From Doryteuthis pealeii (lineage: Eukaryota; Mollusca; Cephalopoda; Myopsida; Loliginidae): a DNA stretch of 64,000 nucleotides. The stretch covers positions 76,717,512 to 76,781,511 of the forward strand of contig CM042151.1 of the NCBI GenBank assembly GCA_023376005.1, given 5' to 3'. Under the pieces are notes generated by a model. That model had not been told where the DNA came from. It made no database searches and saw only the letters and a list, made by a program, of their open reading frames with translations. Position numbers and translations under genes: made by a program. This document shows positions 31,384 through 41,960 of this stretch, one piece after another; position 1 is the first letter of the stretch, and every line of letters starts with the position of its first letter.

Positions 31384-32640
31384 TTGTTGTGAACAATGTA
31401 GCTATTGTACTTCTACTTTTCTGGGATTTACAAACTTTAGAATAATGGCCAATTTTCCCACAAGTGTGGCAGGTGATTCCTCTAGCTGGGCATAGATTTC
31501 TTGGGTGCATTTTCCCACAACAAAAGAAACAACTCCTTTTAATAGACGTAGGGGACAGCTTCCTGTGACTAAATGATACAGCATGAGGGTTACTCGCATT
31601 TTTGTCTTGTTCGTGTTCTCCCGTAGTGTTTGTTGTTGTAGAAGTAGTAGCAGCAGCAGACAAGACATGACCAATCGCCATGGTGTTATATGCCTCTGAA
31701 TGTTTATGGGCCAAATCAAGGGAGGACGCCTGTCTGTATGCAGACTGTAAATCCAGGGTACAATTTTCGAGCAATCTCTGGCGTATGTCTGTAGATGCTA
31801 AACCGTTGATAAATGCATCTCTTACGAGTTCCTCCTGGTACTGTTCGTTATTAGAAATAGACCGAAATGTTGTGCAGATAACAATAAAGATGAGGACAAT
31901 AGTCTGAATAATCCAATACAATTTATCTTTTATATTTTTCTCTATTCTAGGCAGATCCTTTATACACAATATTTTTAAGTTGATCCAACACCAATACAGA
32001 AATAAAATCTAATTAGATTTCAGGTAAGGTTAGGGATCATACTTTGCTACTGATACCATCTAACCCAATACAACCTGTCACACGTCAGTTGGAGAGTAGA
32101 TTAGTACCACCAAATATGTATTTAATGAAAACCCTCCATCACAGGCAGAGTGCAAGACAAGGTCGATTTTTTTATGTGGCGCGGGGGGGGGGGTACAAAC
32201 ACTGATGATAAACATAATATTCTAACTCTTTTAAAATGTCAACTAAAATTTTAACAAAAAAAAAAAAAAAAAATGATTTATCAAATTAAAAGACACAGTT
32301 CTTGCTGAGTTTATGTAATTCTCGAAGAAATTCGTCAATAGATTCCGTGTGAGTCTGACGACGGGTAGCTAAGAGGTGCCTGGCAAATATTTTATTTGGC
32401 GTCTTAACGTATAATTGTTCCAAAACGTTAATAGCCGATTCGTAGGTCGTGCAGTCCTCTATGTACTCATAAACCCCGAATTAAACGCAGCCAACCAGTA
32501 CACGCAATTTGTTAGGAGTAGTGTCACCAAATTCTTCAAAGAAATTATTAAGGATTTTGATCCAATGCTTCAATTCTTTTGTAACCGTGGGGGAGTTTGG
32601 ATCCAGGTCCAATTTTGGTGGTTTAAATAGTCTATCAATG
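31384..32640 (-). pseudogene. Ty3/gypsy gag with two CCHC zinc knuckles, interrupted
   Basis: The N-terminal part (32,640-32,288) reads IDRLFKPPKLDLDPNSP, HWIKILNNFFEEFGDTTPNK, LEQLYVKTPNKIFARHLL and RRQTHTESIDEFLRELHKL, the gypsy capsid core, with one stop. A ~420-bp insertion follows (31,867-32,287). The rest (31,866-31,384) reads EELVRDAFINGLASTDIRQR, a low-complexity Thr run, then CFFCCGKMHPRNLC and CHTCGKIGHYSKVC, two C-x2-C-x4-H-x4-C knuckles. It ends at SVPKV where the fragment is cut. Gag packages the element RNA. Confidence 0.85.
31867..32287. mobile_element. ~420-bp insertion within gag
   Basis: It separates gag NCVF from RSISNNEQYQ. It holds an 11-base G run (32,183-32,193) and an A run near 32,254-32,273. 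It starts TGTTGTGCAG on the plus strand, but a matching end and a clear target duplication were not resolved. Confidence 0.5.
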
Positions 32641-32683
32641 TTGACTTAGCACGAAACAGTATTTACCGAATGCAACTCACTAT

Positions 32684-32747
32684 TTCAGTTGATTAAATTG
32701 AAATGAGACAAAGACAATGTAACATAACTTAACTTTAATCAACTGAA
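32684..32747. repeat. 14-bp perfect inverted repeat
   Basis: TTCAGTTGATTAAA (32,684-32,697) and TTTAATCAACTGAA (32,734-32,747) form a stem with a 36-base loop in the leader of the inverse gag fragment. Confidence 0.85.
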
Positions 32748-33970
32748 TACAGCTCAGCAAAGACACAACTACAATGTCCACTGTCTGTTGAATTTAAATA
32801 GTCCCGATCAAGGGAAGATAACCCAACCATTCCAAGGGGAGGCTATCACGTCTCTTAATATCACACTTAACGATAGTAAAAGCATCATTTCAGCTACTTC
32901 AATGACATTACTTGGGTACACTATCCAAAATAATCAAATATCGCCCGACTACAATAGACTCAAACCACTACTCGAAATGCCTCCACCTCTGAATCTAAAA
33001 TCCCAAAAGCGAATAATTGGAATGTTTTCGTATTATAGAAAGTTTATTCAAAACTTCTTGAAAAAGATACTACTATTGAACCACAACGAAAAGTTTCCAC
33101 TGCACCCGTCAGTGTTGCACTCTTTTGAAATGCTGAAAAATTACATAAAGGACGCTACTCTTGTGACTTTTGATCTCGATAAGCGATTTAAAGTGGAAAC
33201 GGATGCTAGCCATTATTGCATAGCAGCCACTCTAAATCAACAAGGCAGACCTTTTACATTCTTCACTCGTACCTTACATGCAAACAAAATCATACACCAA
33301 GGAGGCTGCTGCTATAGTTGAAGCTCGTACCTTAAATGCAAATGAAATCAAACACCATGCCATTGAAAAGGAGGCTGCAGCTATAGTTGAGGCTCTGTGA
33401 AAATGGCGTCATTTTCTACTTGGCAGACAATTCAAAATTATTACTGATCAAAAGAGCATTAGTTATTGTAACTGCCGCTAAAACCGGCCAGTTAATCATG
33501 TCTTATTTTTATATAATTATTTTGTTTATAAAAATATTAACTACAATCAGAGTATTCAATTTAGGGTAGTTTAATGAGTTTAATATCATTTGGTGCGGAC
33601 CACTAGTCTCTGCAGTCTATGAACCTTAACCGAAAAAGGGTAAAGGGAAGTCACTTAGAGTATTACTGTCAAACTGGTAAAAAAAACGCTGAGTCCCCAT
33701 TTATTTGAAGTGTCCCTATTTCTTGAAGTGTTTATATTTCTTTGATGATTTTTGAATTTCGTAAGTTTATTTGCTGTATATGTCATTAAATGTATTTGGT
33801 TTTTTCATTGTACAGCTTCATGGTGTTTATTAGATAAAATTAATGACAGAATCGTTGTGAAAACGCATCAGTGCAGTTGTGTGCTTGCAGGTGTGTGTGC
33901 GTGTATGTGGTTGTATAGTGGGCTCTATGAACAAGTAGTAAGTCAAATCACATATATGTATAAATATGAG

Positions 33971-34061
33971 TATGTGTGTGTGTGTTCGTGCGTGTGTGTG
34001 TGTGTAGATTGGAGATAGAGGAATACCACTCACAGATAGGTATATGTGTGTGTTCAGGTGG

Positions 34062-34095
<34 letters not shown>
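33971..34095. repeat. (TG)n and (AT)n microsatellites
   Basis: An interrupted TG run at 33,971-34,006 and an AT run at 34,063-34,095. Confidence 0.93.
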
Positions 34096-34097
<2 letters not shown>

Positions 34098-34670
34098 TGT
34101 TAGCTTCGGACTTATACACCTGGTATATCTATGAATAATTCCATGTCATATCATCCAGAAAAATATAAGAATGTCATCCATACACTTCAATCTTGTTCAG
34201 ACGTGGACTATGTTAAAGTAAACAATCCCCAAAATTTGAGCTTCTAATTCCATTCTTATACTGATAACAATATGGCTGACACAGATTATTTTATGAGATT
34301 TTGATATTAATGAAAACCAGTAAGTATATTCCCACTTTATCTTGTTACACTTTGTGTGTTCTTTGGAATCGTATTGTGCGCATTTTGTTTGTTTTGGATG
34401 GAAACATGTTTTATCCTTTTCTATTATTGGAATTAAATGTTGTTGTCCTTTATAAATTGACTTTGTCTATTCCCTACAGAATATTCAGTGTTAGGTTATC
34501 ATTTTTGATAGCATAATGCATTCTAAGGAAATTAGGTGTTAGCTTGGGACTAATACACCTGGTATATCTATGAGTAATTCCATGTTAAATCATCCAGAAA
34601 AAAGAAAACTGTCGTCCATACCCTTCAATTTTATCCAGATGTTGACTGTGTTAATATAAAACAATTCCCA
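34096..34670. repeat. Pair of diverged ~135-bp direct repeats
   Basis: Segments starting at 34,096 and 34,533 share ggtgttagctt, acacctggtatatctatga and taattccatg. They could be SINE-like or leftovers of a mobile element. The first follows directly on an AT microsatellite. Confidence 0.75.
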
Positions 34671-36386
34671 AAATTTTAGTTGCTGATTCCAAAAATTGGC
34701 CAATTTGTGTCAATTTTAAGCTCATAAAATGCAGGAGGTGCATGAAATATTGCAACTTTTTGTAATCTTTTTTTGTCTGTAAATTCAGTTCTAGTGATTC
34801 CCTAAAAATTGGTTTAAAACAGCTTTTAAGCCGGTGGAATCCAAAAATACTGTCAAAACAGTCTCATAATGAGTCAATTTTAAGTTATTGATGATTTCTG
34901 ATTTTTTATAGCAAGATAAATATGTGGGGAAAATCGCAAAGTAACATTCCATTATAACCCGTCGGTCGCTACTGAGCTAAAGGGCTCACAGAATTTCCGA
35001 AATTGGCCGTCAAGATCGGATCTTCTGCATCAACCATGGGTTGCAGGGTTTCTATACGTGCTAAAAATCTAGCCAAATGCCGTTGTGTTCAGATCTCAAA
35101 TGACTAGAAATCTGCTATAGAAACTGATATTCCACGGTTAACGGCGGCCTAGTGGTCACATAAAGAATCAACAACTTTTTTTTTTTTAACTTAACAAACA
35201 TTTATATTCAATAAGAGAATACAAAACAATTATTTCTCAAGTCTGTGGGAGCGATGGACCTCTAATTAATAACTTCTGGTCGGAATATAATCAGGGCTCT
35301 GCAAAGATATTGCTCAAAACAGTTCGTAAAAGTGACTAAGTTTTTCAATAGTCTTGGATGAAATCAGTTTTCTGTCGGCTCCCGGTATTTGCGTCCGCTG
35401 TTAAACACAGCCTCAATCTTCACTTACTTGTCCGCTCAGCTCATCTGCCCATCAAGCTTTTTCAGCTTCATCTGCTTTGTCGTCAATAACGTCTCAGTTA
35501 AATAATATCTTAACTGGACATTTTGATTTCCGGCTGGCGTGAAGATGTCAGAAACTTTTCTGGAATCCCACTTTGATCGCCGTCAGGCTAAATCGCCGAA
35601 TGGCCAGCTTTTCCTGTATCCTTAAGTGTTTCCCAACAAAATGTGGGGTCTTAAATACATCTGGTTTTAATTCATTCTCTTCCGGTTACTTATGTGATTT
35701 TCAACAAAGAGTTTATCTTTTTAAGTGGAGAAGAAAAAATAATATTTTCTCTCTTCATGTGCCCAAGAAAAACATGGTCAACTGACTTCCTGATCATCTT
35801 TCACGCACGACTTCGTGCTGTCTGGCCACATCAAAAGGCTTTTCCAACAATCATAGCCGATTCAAGTGGACTCGCTCTGGGAGGTCTTCCAACCTACTTG
35901 AGATCCACTTTTCGATTTCTTCACAGACATTCCAATCACATTGTATTGCCTTATGATCGCGACCATTTGTTTTTATTTTACTTACAACTACCTGGAAAAA
36001 TCCATATTTCCGTTTTTTTCTTTCTGTTTTTTTCTAATTCCGTTCAAATAATGAATCAGGTCACCCCATCAATCACAAAAAAAATTTTTTGATTATTTTA
36101 CCTATTTTGAATATTATTTGTATGAAAAGGATAGTTTGGTTTTTGCTCAGAACCGAAGCTACAACATCAGTTAGAATTTGGTACTTTTATGTTTTGCGTT
36201 TTTGTTCAGCCATAGAATAATGTCTATATGGAGGAAAATAACAGAGTGTAATAAAAATGATAAGGTTTATGTTGGGGGCTGAATATATTTAAAACCATTT
36301 TTCTTTTGCAGTTTCTGTGAGTCTAGAATCATTAAGAGTATTTTATATGTCTCCCAAAAGCACAAAGACATGGATTTGATATGTAA
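34671..36386. other. Long stretch without a recognised gene
   Basis: Frames on both strands are short. A 132-codon plus frame (35,694-36,092) shows no family motif. The minus strand across 35,560-35,960 has moderately protein-like segments broken by stops (for example WNVCEEIEKWISSRLEDLPE) that I could not place. Confidence 0.4.
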
Positions 36387-36735
36387 TTATAGTTGTTGGC
36401 ACTTTTCTGTCCACTAAGGACAATGGTGTAGTGTCTAAAAAAATATATAGATTAATAAATTATCTGCATTTGTACAAGTGACCGTGCATGCCTAGCACTG
36501 AGTGATAGTTTTGGTGCACTGATTGCACACAAACTCTGATGCTTTCTATGGTTGCTGTTTTTTCTTCCTCTTTCTGGCTCGCTTTGCTAGCGAGGCTGCT
36601 CTACTCTCCACCAGGCCACTCGATTTTCTGCATCTACCACCCATGTGTTTGTGTCAATGTGGCATATCCTCATGTCTCTCCTGCAGACATCTTTAAAGTG
36701 TAGGCATGGTCTACCTACCGACCGGCAGCCTTTTA
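36387..36735 (-). pseudogene. LINE 3' end, copy a
   Basis: It parallels 37,010-37,365 through phrases such as ttggtgcactgattgcacac, ctttgctagcgaggctgct and gtcaatgtggcatatcctca. By comparison with copy b it is the last ~100 codons of a LINE reverse transcriptase on the minus strand, with several frame breaks. Confidence 0.7.
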
Positions 36736-37002
36736 TCATTATGTTACTACTTATCATTTTAGACAAAAGTTTGACCTTAAATAATAGATATAATTAATTA
36801 TCATTAGTTTTTAAAAAGCTATCAGCCGACAAATTTGGGAATCTCAACATTAGAATAAGGTACTCATTATATAATCAAGTTATTAATGAATAAAGTGTTG
36901 AAAATGTAATTAAAATTCGACAATCCACTGATTTTTGGTAATTGTTTCAAGATTTGAAAAAATATATATATAAAAATTAAAGTGGGTTGAGGAGAGCAGT
37001 GA

Positions 37003-37552
37003 TATGTAATTATTGTTGTTGTTGTTGGCACCTTTCTGTCCACTAAGGACAATTGTGTAGTGTCCAAAAAATAAATAGATTAATAAATTATCTGCATCTG
37101 CACAAGTGACTGTGCAGGCCTATCCCTGAGTGACAGTATTTGGTGCACTGATTGCATACAAACTCTGATGCTTTCTGTGGTTGCTGTTTTTTCTTCATCT
37201 TTCTGGCTCTCTTTGCTAGCGAGGCTGCTCTAATCTCCACCAGGCCACACGATTTTCTGCAACTACCACCCACGTGTTTGTGTCAATGTGGCATATCCTC
37301 ACGTCTCTCCTGCAGACCTCTTTAAAGAATGGGCATGGTCTACCTACCAATCGAGAGCCTTTTACTAATTCGTCATACAAAAGATCTTTTGGGATGCAGC
37401 TATTTAGTATCCTCCTGACACGCCCAAGCTAGTGTGGGGGCCTCATGCAGAGGATAGAGGACATCCCGGTGCAATCCGGCACATCATCCTATCATCGGAT
37501 GTGCAGAATACGTTGTAGACACTGGAGGTGGAATTTGTTTAGATATGTAATA
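37003..37552 (-). pseudogene. LINE reverse transcriptase C-terminus, copy b
   Basis: The minus strand, with frameshifts, reads pieces such as LNKFHLQCLQ, CRRDVRICHID, the charged ARKMKKKQQPQK and a terminal finger-like FVCNQCTKYCHSGIGLHSHL. This C-terminal layout (a hydrophobic RT thumb, then a charged segment, then a C-x2-C...H finger containing IGL-x-SH) is known from RTE/CR1-like LINE proteins. Copies a and b lie in tandem about 620 bases apart. Confidence 0.68.
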
Positions 37553-38841
37553 ACCCTTCAAATCCAAGTTACAAAGAAAATCCTGTTGAGAAATTATAAG
37601 TCAAATTAAATTTGTCGGCATGACCCAGCAAGGTTGATATATCGTAAAACAAACAAAACTGTTTTCCAAATAATGATAAAAGAAATATTTTAATTTTATC
37701 AAGATATTTACCACTTATGCATATTTTATGACATTGATATTAATGAACTACAATAAAAAAAAGTTTGTTTTTTTCTCCCAGCTTTCAATAAAATAGTAAA
37801 TCAGAAAGTATGGATCTTCCTGAAATAGTTGCTGATAGAAGGATAGTTGTCTCTACTTGTGTGTAAAAACATTCTATATTAAATTAAGAAAATCCTATTG
37901 ATAAATAGTCATACACCTTCCTTGATTGGAACAGAAATAATCAAAGAACACTTCATGATAAACCTTTACTCTTTATTACTAACTGAAACAAAAATAATCA
38001 TTTTTTATAGTAAAACAGATGTCTTTGAATTTTCTATTGAGAAATAATCATACATAGACCTTCATTGGAAATGAAATGAAATAATCAAAGAAAACTTTAT
38101 AATAAAAATAGTAAAACTATTTCAATTTTCTATATCCAAGTTACTAAGAAAATCCTGTTGAGAAATAATTAGTCATACATAGACCTTCCCTGGAAATGAA
38201 ATAATCAAAGAACACTTTATAATCAACCATTACACTTTATTACCCACTGAAACATATATAATCTTGTTGTTGTATAGAATTTGCAAGAGGGTACACAAGG
38301 TCTAATAATTTATATGGTACCAGCAATTTTTACCTCAACATAGCTTCCACCAACTCCTGTCTCTTTTTTTAGAGATAAAGGGACCCCTTCCTTGTGCTAA
38401 CACTTGATTTCTTTATGCATAATATATACACCCCATTTTAGGGTGGAGGATATTTGATCCTCAGATACTATTTTCTTTCCTTTGCCCCACTTCTCAAATC
38501 CTGAGTAAGTGAAACAGCAGAGAATAATTTTCTTTTCCTAAAGAGACCACTTAGCTATGTCAGTTTCTCTCTTTAGGGGCCATTACATGGTCTTGTCAGA
38601 TTCTAGGACCAGTATTAGGCTGGTCTAGTGGGGTATCCAGCTTAGTATTTTTACTTCTGTTAGCAGCACTAGGAGAAGGTTCCTCATTATATTCCAGTGC
38701 TTAGCTATGATGAAAGGAATATTTGGTCAGGGTTTACTTCCAAGGGGAAGTATCCTCATACCAGATACTGTCAAACCCCTTTTCAGAGTGACCAAAGACA
38801 CTCGGGATAGTGTCTAGTAGGCTTTTCCAATTCTCTTAGTG

Positions 38842-38971
38842 TGTTTGCATGTGTGATTTCAAACTACAACTCTGTGAAAATACTGACCCACACACTTTAC
38901 ATGAAAATGGATTCTCTCCAGTGTACATTCGAAAATGCAAATCCACATATTTCACAAGAAAATGGATTCTC
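38842..38971 (-). pseudogene. Detached terminal zinc fingers
   Basis: The minus strand reads NPFSCEICGFAF, then after a deletion YTGENPFSCKVCGSVFSQ and CSLKSHMQTH, one complete and one truncated C2H2 finger. They continue the register of the main gene but are separated from it by a 240-bp insertion carrying a stop. Confidence 0.8.
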
Positions 38972-39211
38972 ACTTTTTTTGTTATATTTTCTTATAACCA
39001 TTTCTAGAAGTCAAGGGGCCCCTGTCCTGGGCCTAATACTTGATTTCTTTATAAATTGTATTTGTATCCTAAGGATCATTTTAGGATAGAGCATGTTCCT
39101 TTGATAGCTACTATTTGTACTTCATAGCAACTTGGCATTGGTATTGTTTCAAGGTAATTTTTAAAATTTTGTTTCACCAACCGATTTGCCCCTATCAAAA
39201 CGGGTATGATA
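38972..39211. mobile_element. ~240-bp insertion in the zinc-finger gene tail
   Basis: It lies between two TCTC-containing junctions where the finger linker TGE-K/N-P would be continuous. It supplies the stop codon of the main ORF. Part resembles 38,350-38,450 (shared cttgatttctttat). It is present in all three duplicated copies, so it predates the duplication. Confidence 0.65.
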
Positions 39212-40241
39212 TCTCTCCAGTGTGTGTTTTCATGTGTGTTTTTAAGTGGGAACTAGAAGAAAGTGCAGATCCACAGACTTCACATGAAAATGGTTTCTCT
39301 CCACTGTGTATTCGCATGTGTCTTCTTAAACTGCAACTCTGTGAAAATGCAGATCCACAGACTTCACAAGAAAATGGCTTCTCTCCAGTGTGTGTTCGCA
39401 TATGTCTTTTCAAACTGCAAGTCTGTGAAAATGCAGATCCACACATTTCACAAGAAAATGGCTTCTCTCCAGCATGTGTTCGCAAGTGCGTTTTCAAAAT
39501 GCAACTCCTAGAAAATGCTGATCCACAGACTTCACAAGAAAATGGCTTCTCTCCAGCGTGTGTTCGCATGTGTGTTTTCAAACTAGAATTAAGTGAAAAT
39601 GCAGATCCACAGACTTCACAAGAAAATGGCTTCTCTCCAGTGTGTGTCCGCATATGTGTTTTTAAAGTGTAACTATGTGAAAATGCAGATCCACAGACTT
39701 CACAAGAAAATGGCCTCTCTCCAGTGTGGGTTCGCATATGTGTTTTCAAACTGTGACTATGTGAAAATGCAAATCCACAGACTTCACAAGAAAATGGCTT
39801 CTCTCCAGTGTGTGTTCGCATGTGTGTTTTTAAAGTGTAACTCTGTGAAAATGCAAATCCACAGACTTCACAAGAAAATGGTTTTTCCCCAGTGTGTGTT
39901 CGCATGTGTGATTTTAAATCACAATTCCGTGAAAATGATAATCCACAGGTTTCACAATCAAATGGTTTCTCTCCACTGTGTGTTCGCACATGATATTTTA
40001 AGTTGGAACTCTTAGAAAATGCAGATCCACAGACTTCACAAGAAAATGGTTTTTCAACAATGTGTATTCGCATGTGTGATTTCAAATGGGAACTATATAA
40101 AAATGACAATCCACAGACTTCACAGGAAAATGGTTTCTCTCCAGTGTGTATTTCCATGTGTGCTTTCAAACTTGAACTCATTGGAAATGTGGTTCCACAA
40201 ATTTTACAAGAAAATACTTCCGCTTCCAATTGTGTTTCCAT
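39195..40241 (-). CDS. C2H2 zinc-finger protein, 12 fingers
   Basis: 348 residues, start [10 protein letters not shown]. Twelve consecutive C-x2-C-x12-H-x3-H fingers begin at residue 12 with a strict 28-residue period and TGEKPF linkers (finger 2 ends IVEKPF). The consensus finger is [12 protein letters not shown]4-LKTHMRTH. Helix positions vary between fingers (for example [24 protein letters not shown]), as expected for DNA-contacting residues. Such poly-finger proteins are nuclear DNA binders. No KRAB, BTB or SET domain is present. The stop is supplied by an insertion that detached at least two more fingers. A 5' exon may exist upstream, since only ten residues precede the first finger. 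Two broken copies lie at 51 and 60 kb. Confidence 0.92.
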   Translation of the reverse strand: METQLEAEVFSCKICGTTFPMSSSLKAHMEIHTGEKPFSCEVCGLSFLYSSHLKSHMRIHIVEKPFSCEVCGSAFSKSSNLKYHVRTHSGEKPFDCETCGLSFSRNCDLKSHMRTHTGEKPFSCEVCGFAFSQSYTLKTHMRTHTGEKPFSCEVCGFAFSHSHSLKTHMRTHTGERPFSCEVCGSAFSHSYTLKTHMRTHTGEKPFSCEVCGSAFSLNSSLKTHMRTHAGEKPFSCEVCGSAFSRSCILKTHLRTHAGEKPFSCEMCGSAFSQTCSLKRHMRTHTGEKPFSCEVCGSAFSQSCSLRRHMRIHSGEKPFSCEVCGSALSSSSHLKTHMKTHTGEISYPF

Positions 40242-40369
40242 ATCTGTTTTCAGTTCTGACCTCTGTGAAAATGCTGATCTGCTCAGTGGTGAAAAGGTGG
40301 GTTTTACAAAAGCCTATTTTCCCACTTGTTCTTTGAAATGTGAATTAAGGAAAATATTCATATACTGAA

Positions 40370-41216
40370 TTCCAAACTCTGTTAATTTTCAGATCTACAC
40401 ATAAGAAAGAATATTCTTTTTTCCTTTAGCATGTGTTTAAATGTGTCTTTTTATATTTCCAGACCATGTGAAAATGTTGGTCAACAAATTGAGGATATTT
40501 TTTTCTGATCTCTACAATGGAAAAAAGTTGGGTTTCACCAAGGTCTCTTTTTGCACTTGTTCTTTGAAATATTGATAAAGTGAAAACACTCATGTAATAA
40601 ATTTCAAGAAAAAGAATTGTCCTGTGAGTTCTCAATATGTAGATCCACACACATCAAAAGAATATATTTGTTCTTTGTTAGGGTGTTTAAATGTGTCTTT
40701 TTACATTTCAAAACCATTCTGCCCAATGGAGTTGATATCTGCGAATGAATAAGAATTAAAGTGTTATTTAAAAATAAAAAAAAAGAATTAATGAATTATT
40801 TAAAAAAAAAAACAAAAAGCAGGAAATTCAATAATTTTTTGGAATTATAATGTTACAATCAGTTCATATTTTGATTATCTTAATAACAAGAACATCAGCA
40901 TAAAGAAAAAATGTTATTCAACAAATAATTAAGTAAATTTAATGGAATTTAATATAAATACAGAATTTTTTCTAATTTTGACAAAGATTTATCAGAATTA
41001 AAAGGACAATCCATTTATAAAAATATGAGAAAATCTTTTCTCCTCTAACATTTATCAAACAAAACAAATGTACATGTGGCAAATATTTTATCATCTGAAA
41101 CTTAACAAAACATCTGAAAAATTAATTTTTTCATGTAGAACCAAAATGGAATGTAGGAATAAATGATTAATTATATTTTGATTTTAAATGGCTTTAAAGT
41201 AAATCACATTGAAATT
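40370..41216. other. Upstream flank of the zinc-finger gene
   Basis: AT-rich. Weak finger-like phrases on the plus complement (tcctttagcatgtgtttaaa, atgtgtctttttac) suggest further decayed fingers near 40,430-40,720. No promoter was recognised. Confidence 0.45.
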
Positions 41217-41252
41217 AATAATAATAATATATACTTCAATAATAATAATAAT

Positions 41253-41889
41253 AGTAAATGTAGACTTTGTGGTAATAGAGATGAGACTGTAAACCATATA
41301 CTCTGTGAATGTAGCAAACTAGCACAACGAGAATACAAAACTAGACACGACTGGGTTAGGAAGGTGATCAACTGGGAATTATGCAAAAAATTAAATTTTG
41401 ACCACACAACGAAATGGTATATGCATAAACCAGAATCTGTTCTTGAGAACGAAACGCATAAAATTTTCTGTGACTTCGAAATAAAAACGGATCACCTTAT
41501 CCCAGCAAGAAGACCAGACCTAGTGTTGATAAACAAAAAAGAAAGAATTTGTCAACTGGTGGATTTTGCATGCCAGCAGATCACAGGGTGAAGCTAAGGA
41601 AAATGAAAAAATGGACAAATATCTGGATCTTGCCAGAGAACTGAAAAAAGTTATGAAAGTGAAAATGATACCGATTGTAGTTGGTGCCTTGGAACAGTCC
41701 CAAAAGGATTGGAAAAGGGTTTGGAAAGTTTGGATATCAAAGGAAGGATTGAAACCATTCAGAACACTGCACTGCTGCAATCTGCCAGAATACTCAGAAG
41801 AGTCCTGGAGACCTGAGGAGACTTGCTGTCACTCAGACTCCAGTGAAATACCATCAGCTAACACTGGTGTGAAAACTCAAAAGGAGTGA
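41253..41889 (+). pseudogene. LINE C-terminus with CCHC and PD...D nuclease motif, copy 1
   Basis: It reads KCRLCGNRDETVNHILCEC (C-x2-C-x8-H-x4-C), then CDFEIKTDHLIPARRPDLVL and ERICQLVDFA, where PD and the later D are 14 residues apart. After a frameshift near 41,570 comes KMDKYLDLARELKK, then IPIVVGAL. R2/R4/Dong-type LINEs carry a C-terminal CCHC followed by a restriction-like endonuclease with PD-x12-14-D, which this fits. Reverse transcriptase is absent (5' truncated). AAT repeats abut both ends. Confidence 0.68.
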
Positions 41890-41960
41890 ATAATAATAAT
41901 AATATAATAATAATAATAACTACTAAATATAAATAATAATAAGATAATAATAATAGTATA
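41890..41960. repeat. (AAT)n microsatellite at the LINE 3' end
   Basis: An interrupted AAT run follows the stop codon by a few bases. A matching AAT run lies at 41,217-41,252 before the fragment. Confidence 0.9.

Larger units (their letters stand above)
31354..32865 (-). mobile_element. Inverse gypsy LTR-gag fragment inside gypsy pol
   Basis: The plus-strand pol NITL reading breaks at 31,353 (CTT) and resumes at 32,866 (CTTAACG). The right end reads TGTGATATTAAG on the minus strand, an LTR-like start, with a ctatttaaattc TATA-like motif after it, followed by gag. The left end stops abruptly just after the gag zinc knuckles. It is therefore a truncated gypsy element in reverse orientation. 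Confidence 0.68.
30956..33470 (+). pseudogene. Ty3/gypsy pol fragment (RT to RNase H), split
   Basis: The piece 30,956-31,353 reads ELDAYPMLNISKIVDDIAQY, then LKSAYHQIPISDKGRKYTAF, QFTGIPFGVTNGVSAFQ and DIIVFVDNVTLCGKT, with the YxDD motif altered to FVDN. After an insertion (31,354-32,865) it resumes with ITLNDSKSIISATSMTLLGY, MFSYYRKFIQNF, then the RNase H segment VTFDLDKRFKVETDASHYCI. The last part holds a direct duplication and then FKIITDQKSISY before similarity ends. An in-frame stop lies before the first conserved motif. Confidence 0.86.

Noticed and set aside
33752..34033. Cys/Val-rich frame on plus and His/Thr-rich frame on minus
   Set aside because: Both are driven by the TG microsatellite.
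39115..40368. Long plus-strand frames with repeated [16 protein letters not shown] and [18 protein letters not shown] motifs
   Set aside because: They are shadows of the 84-base periodic zinc-finger gene on the minus strand.
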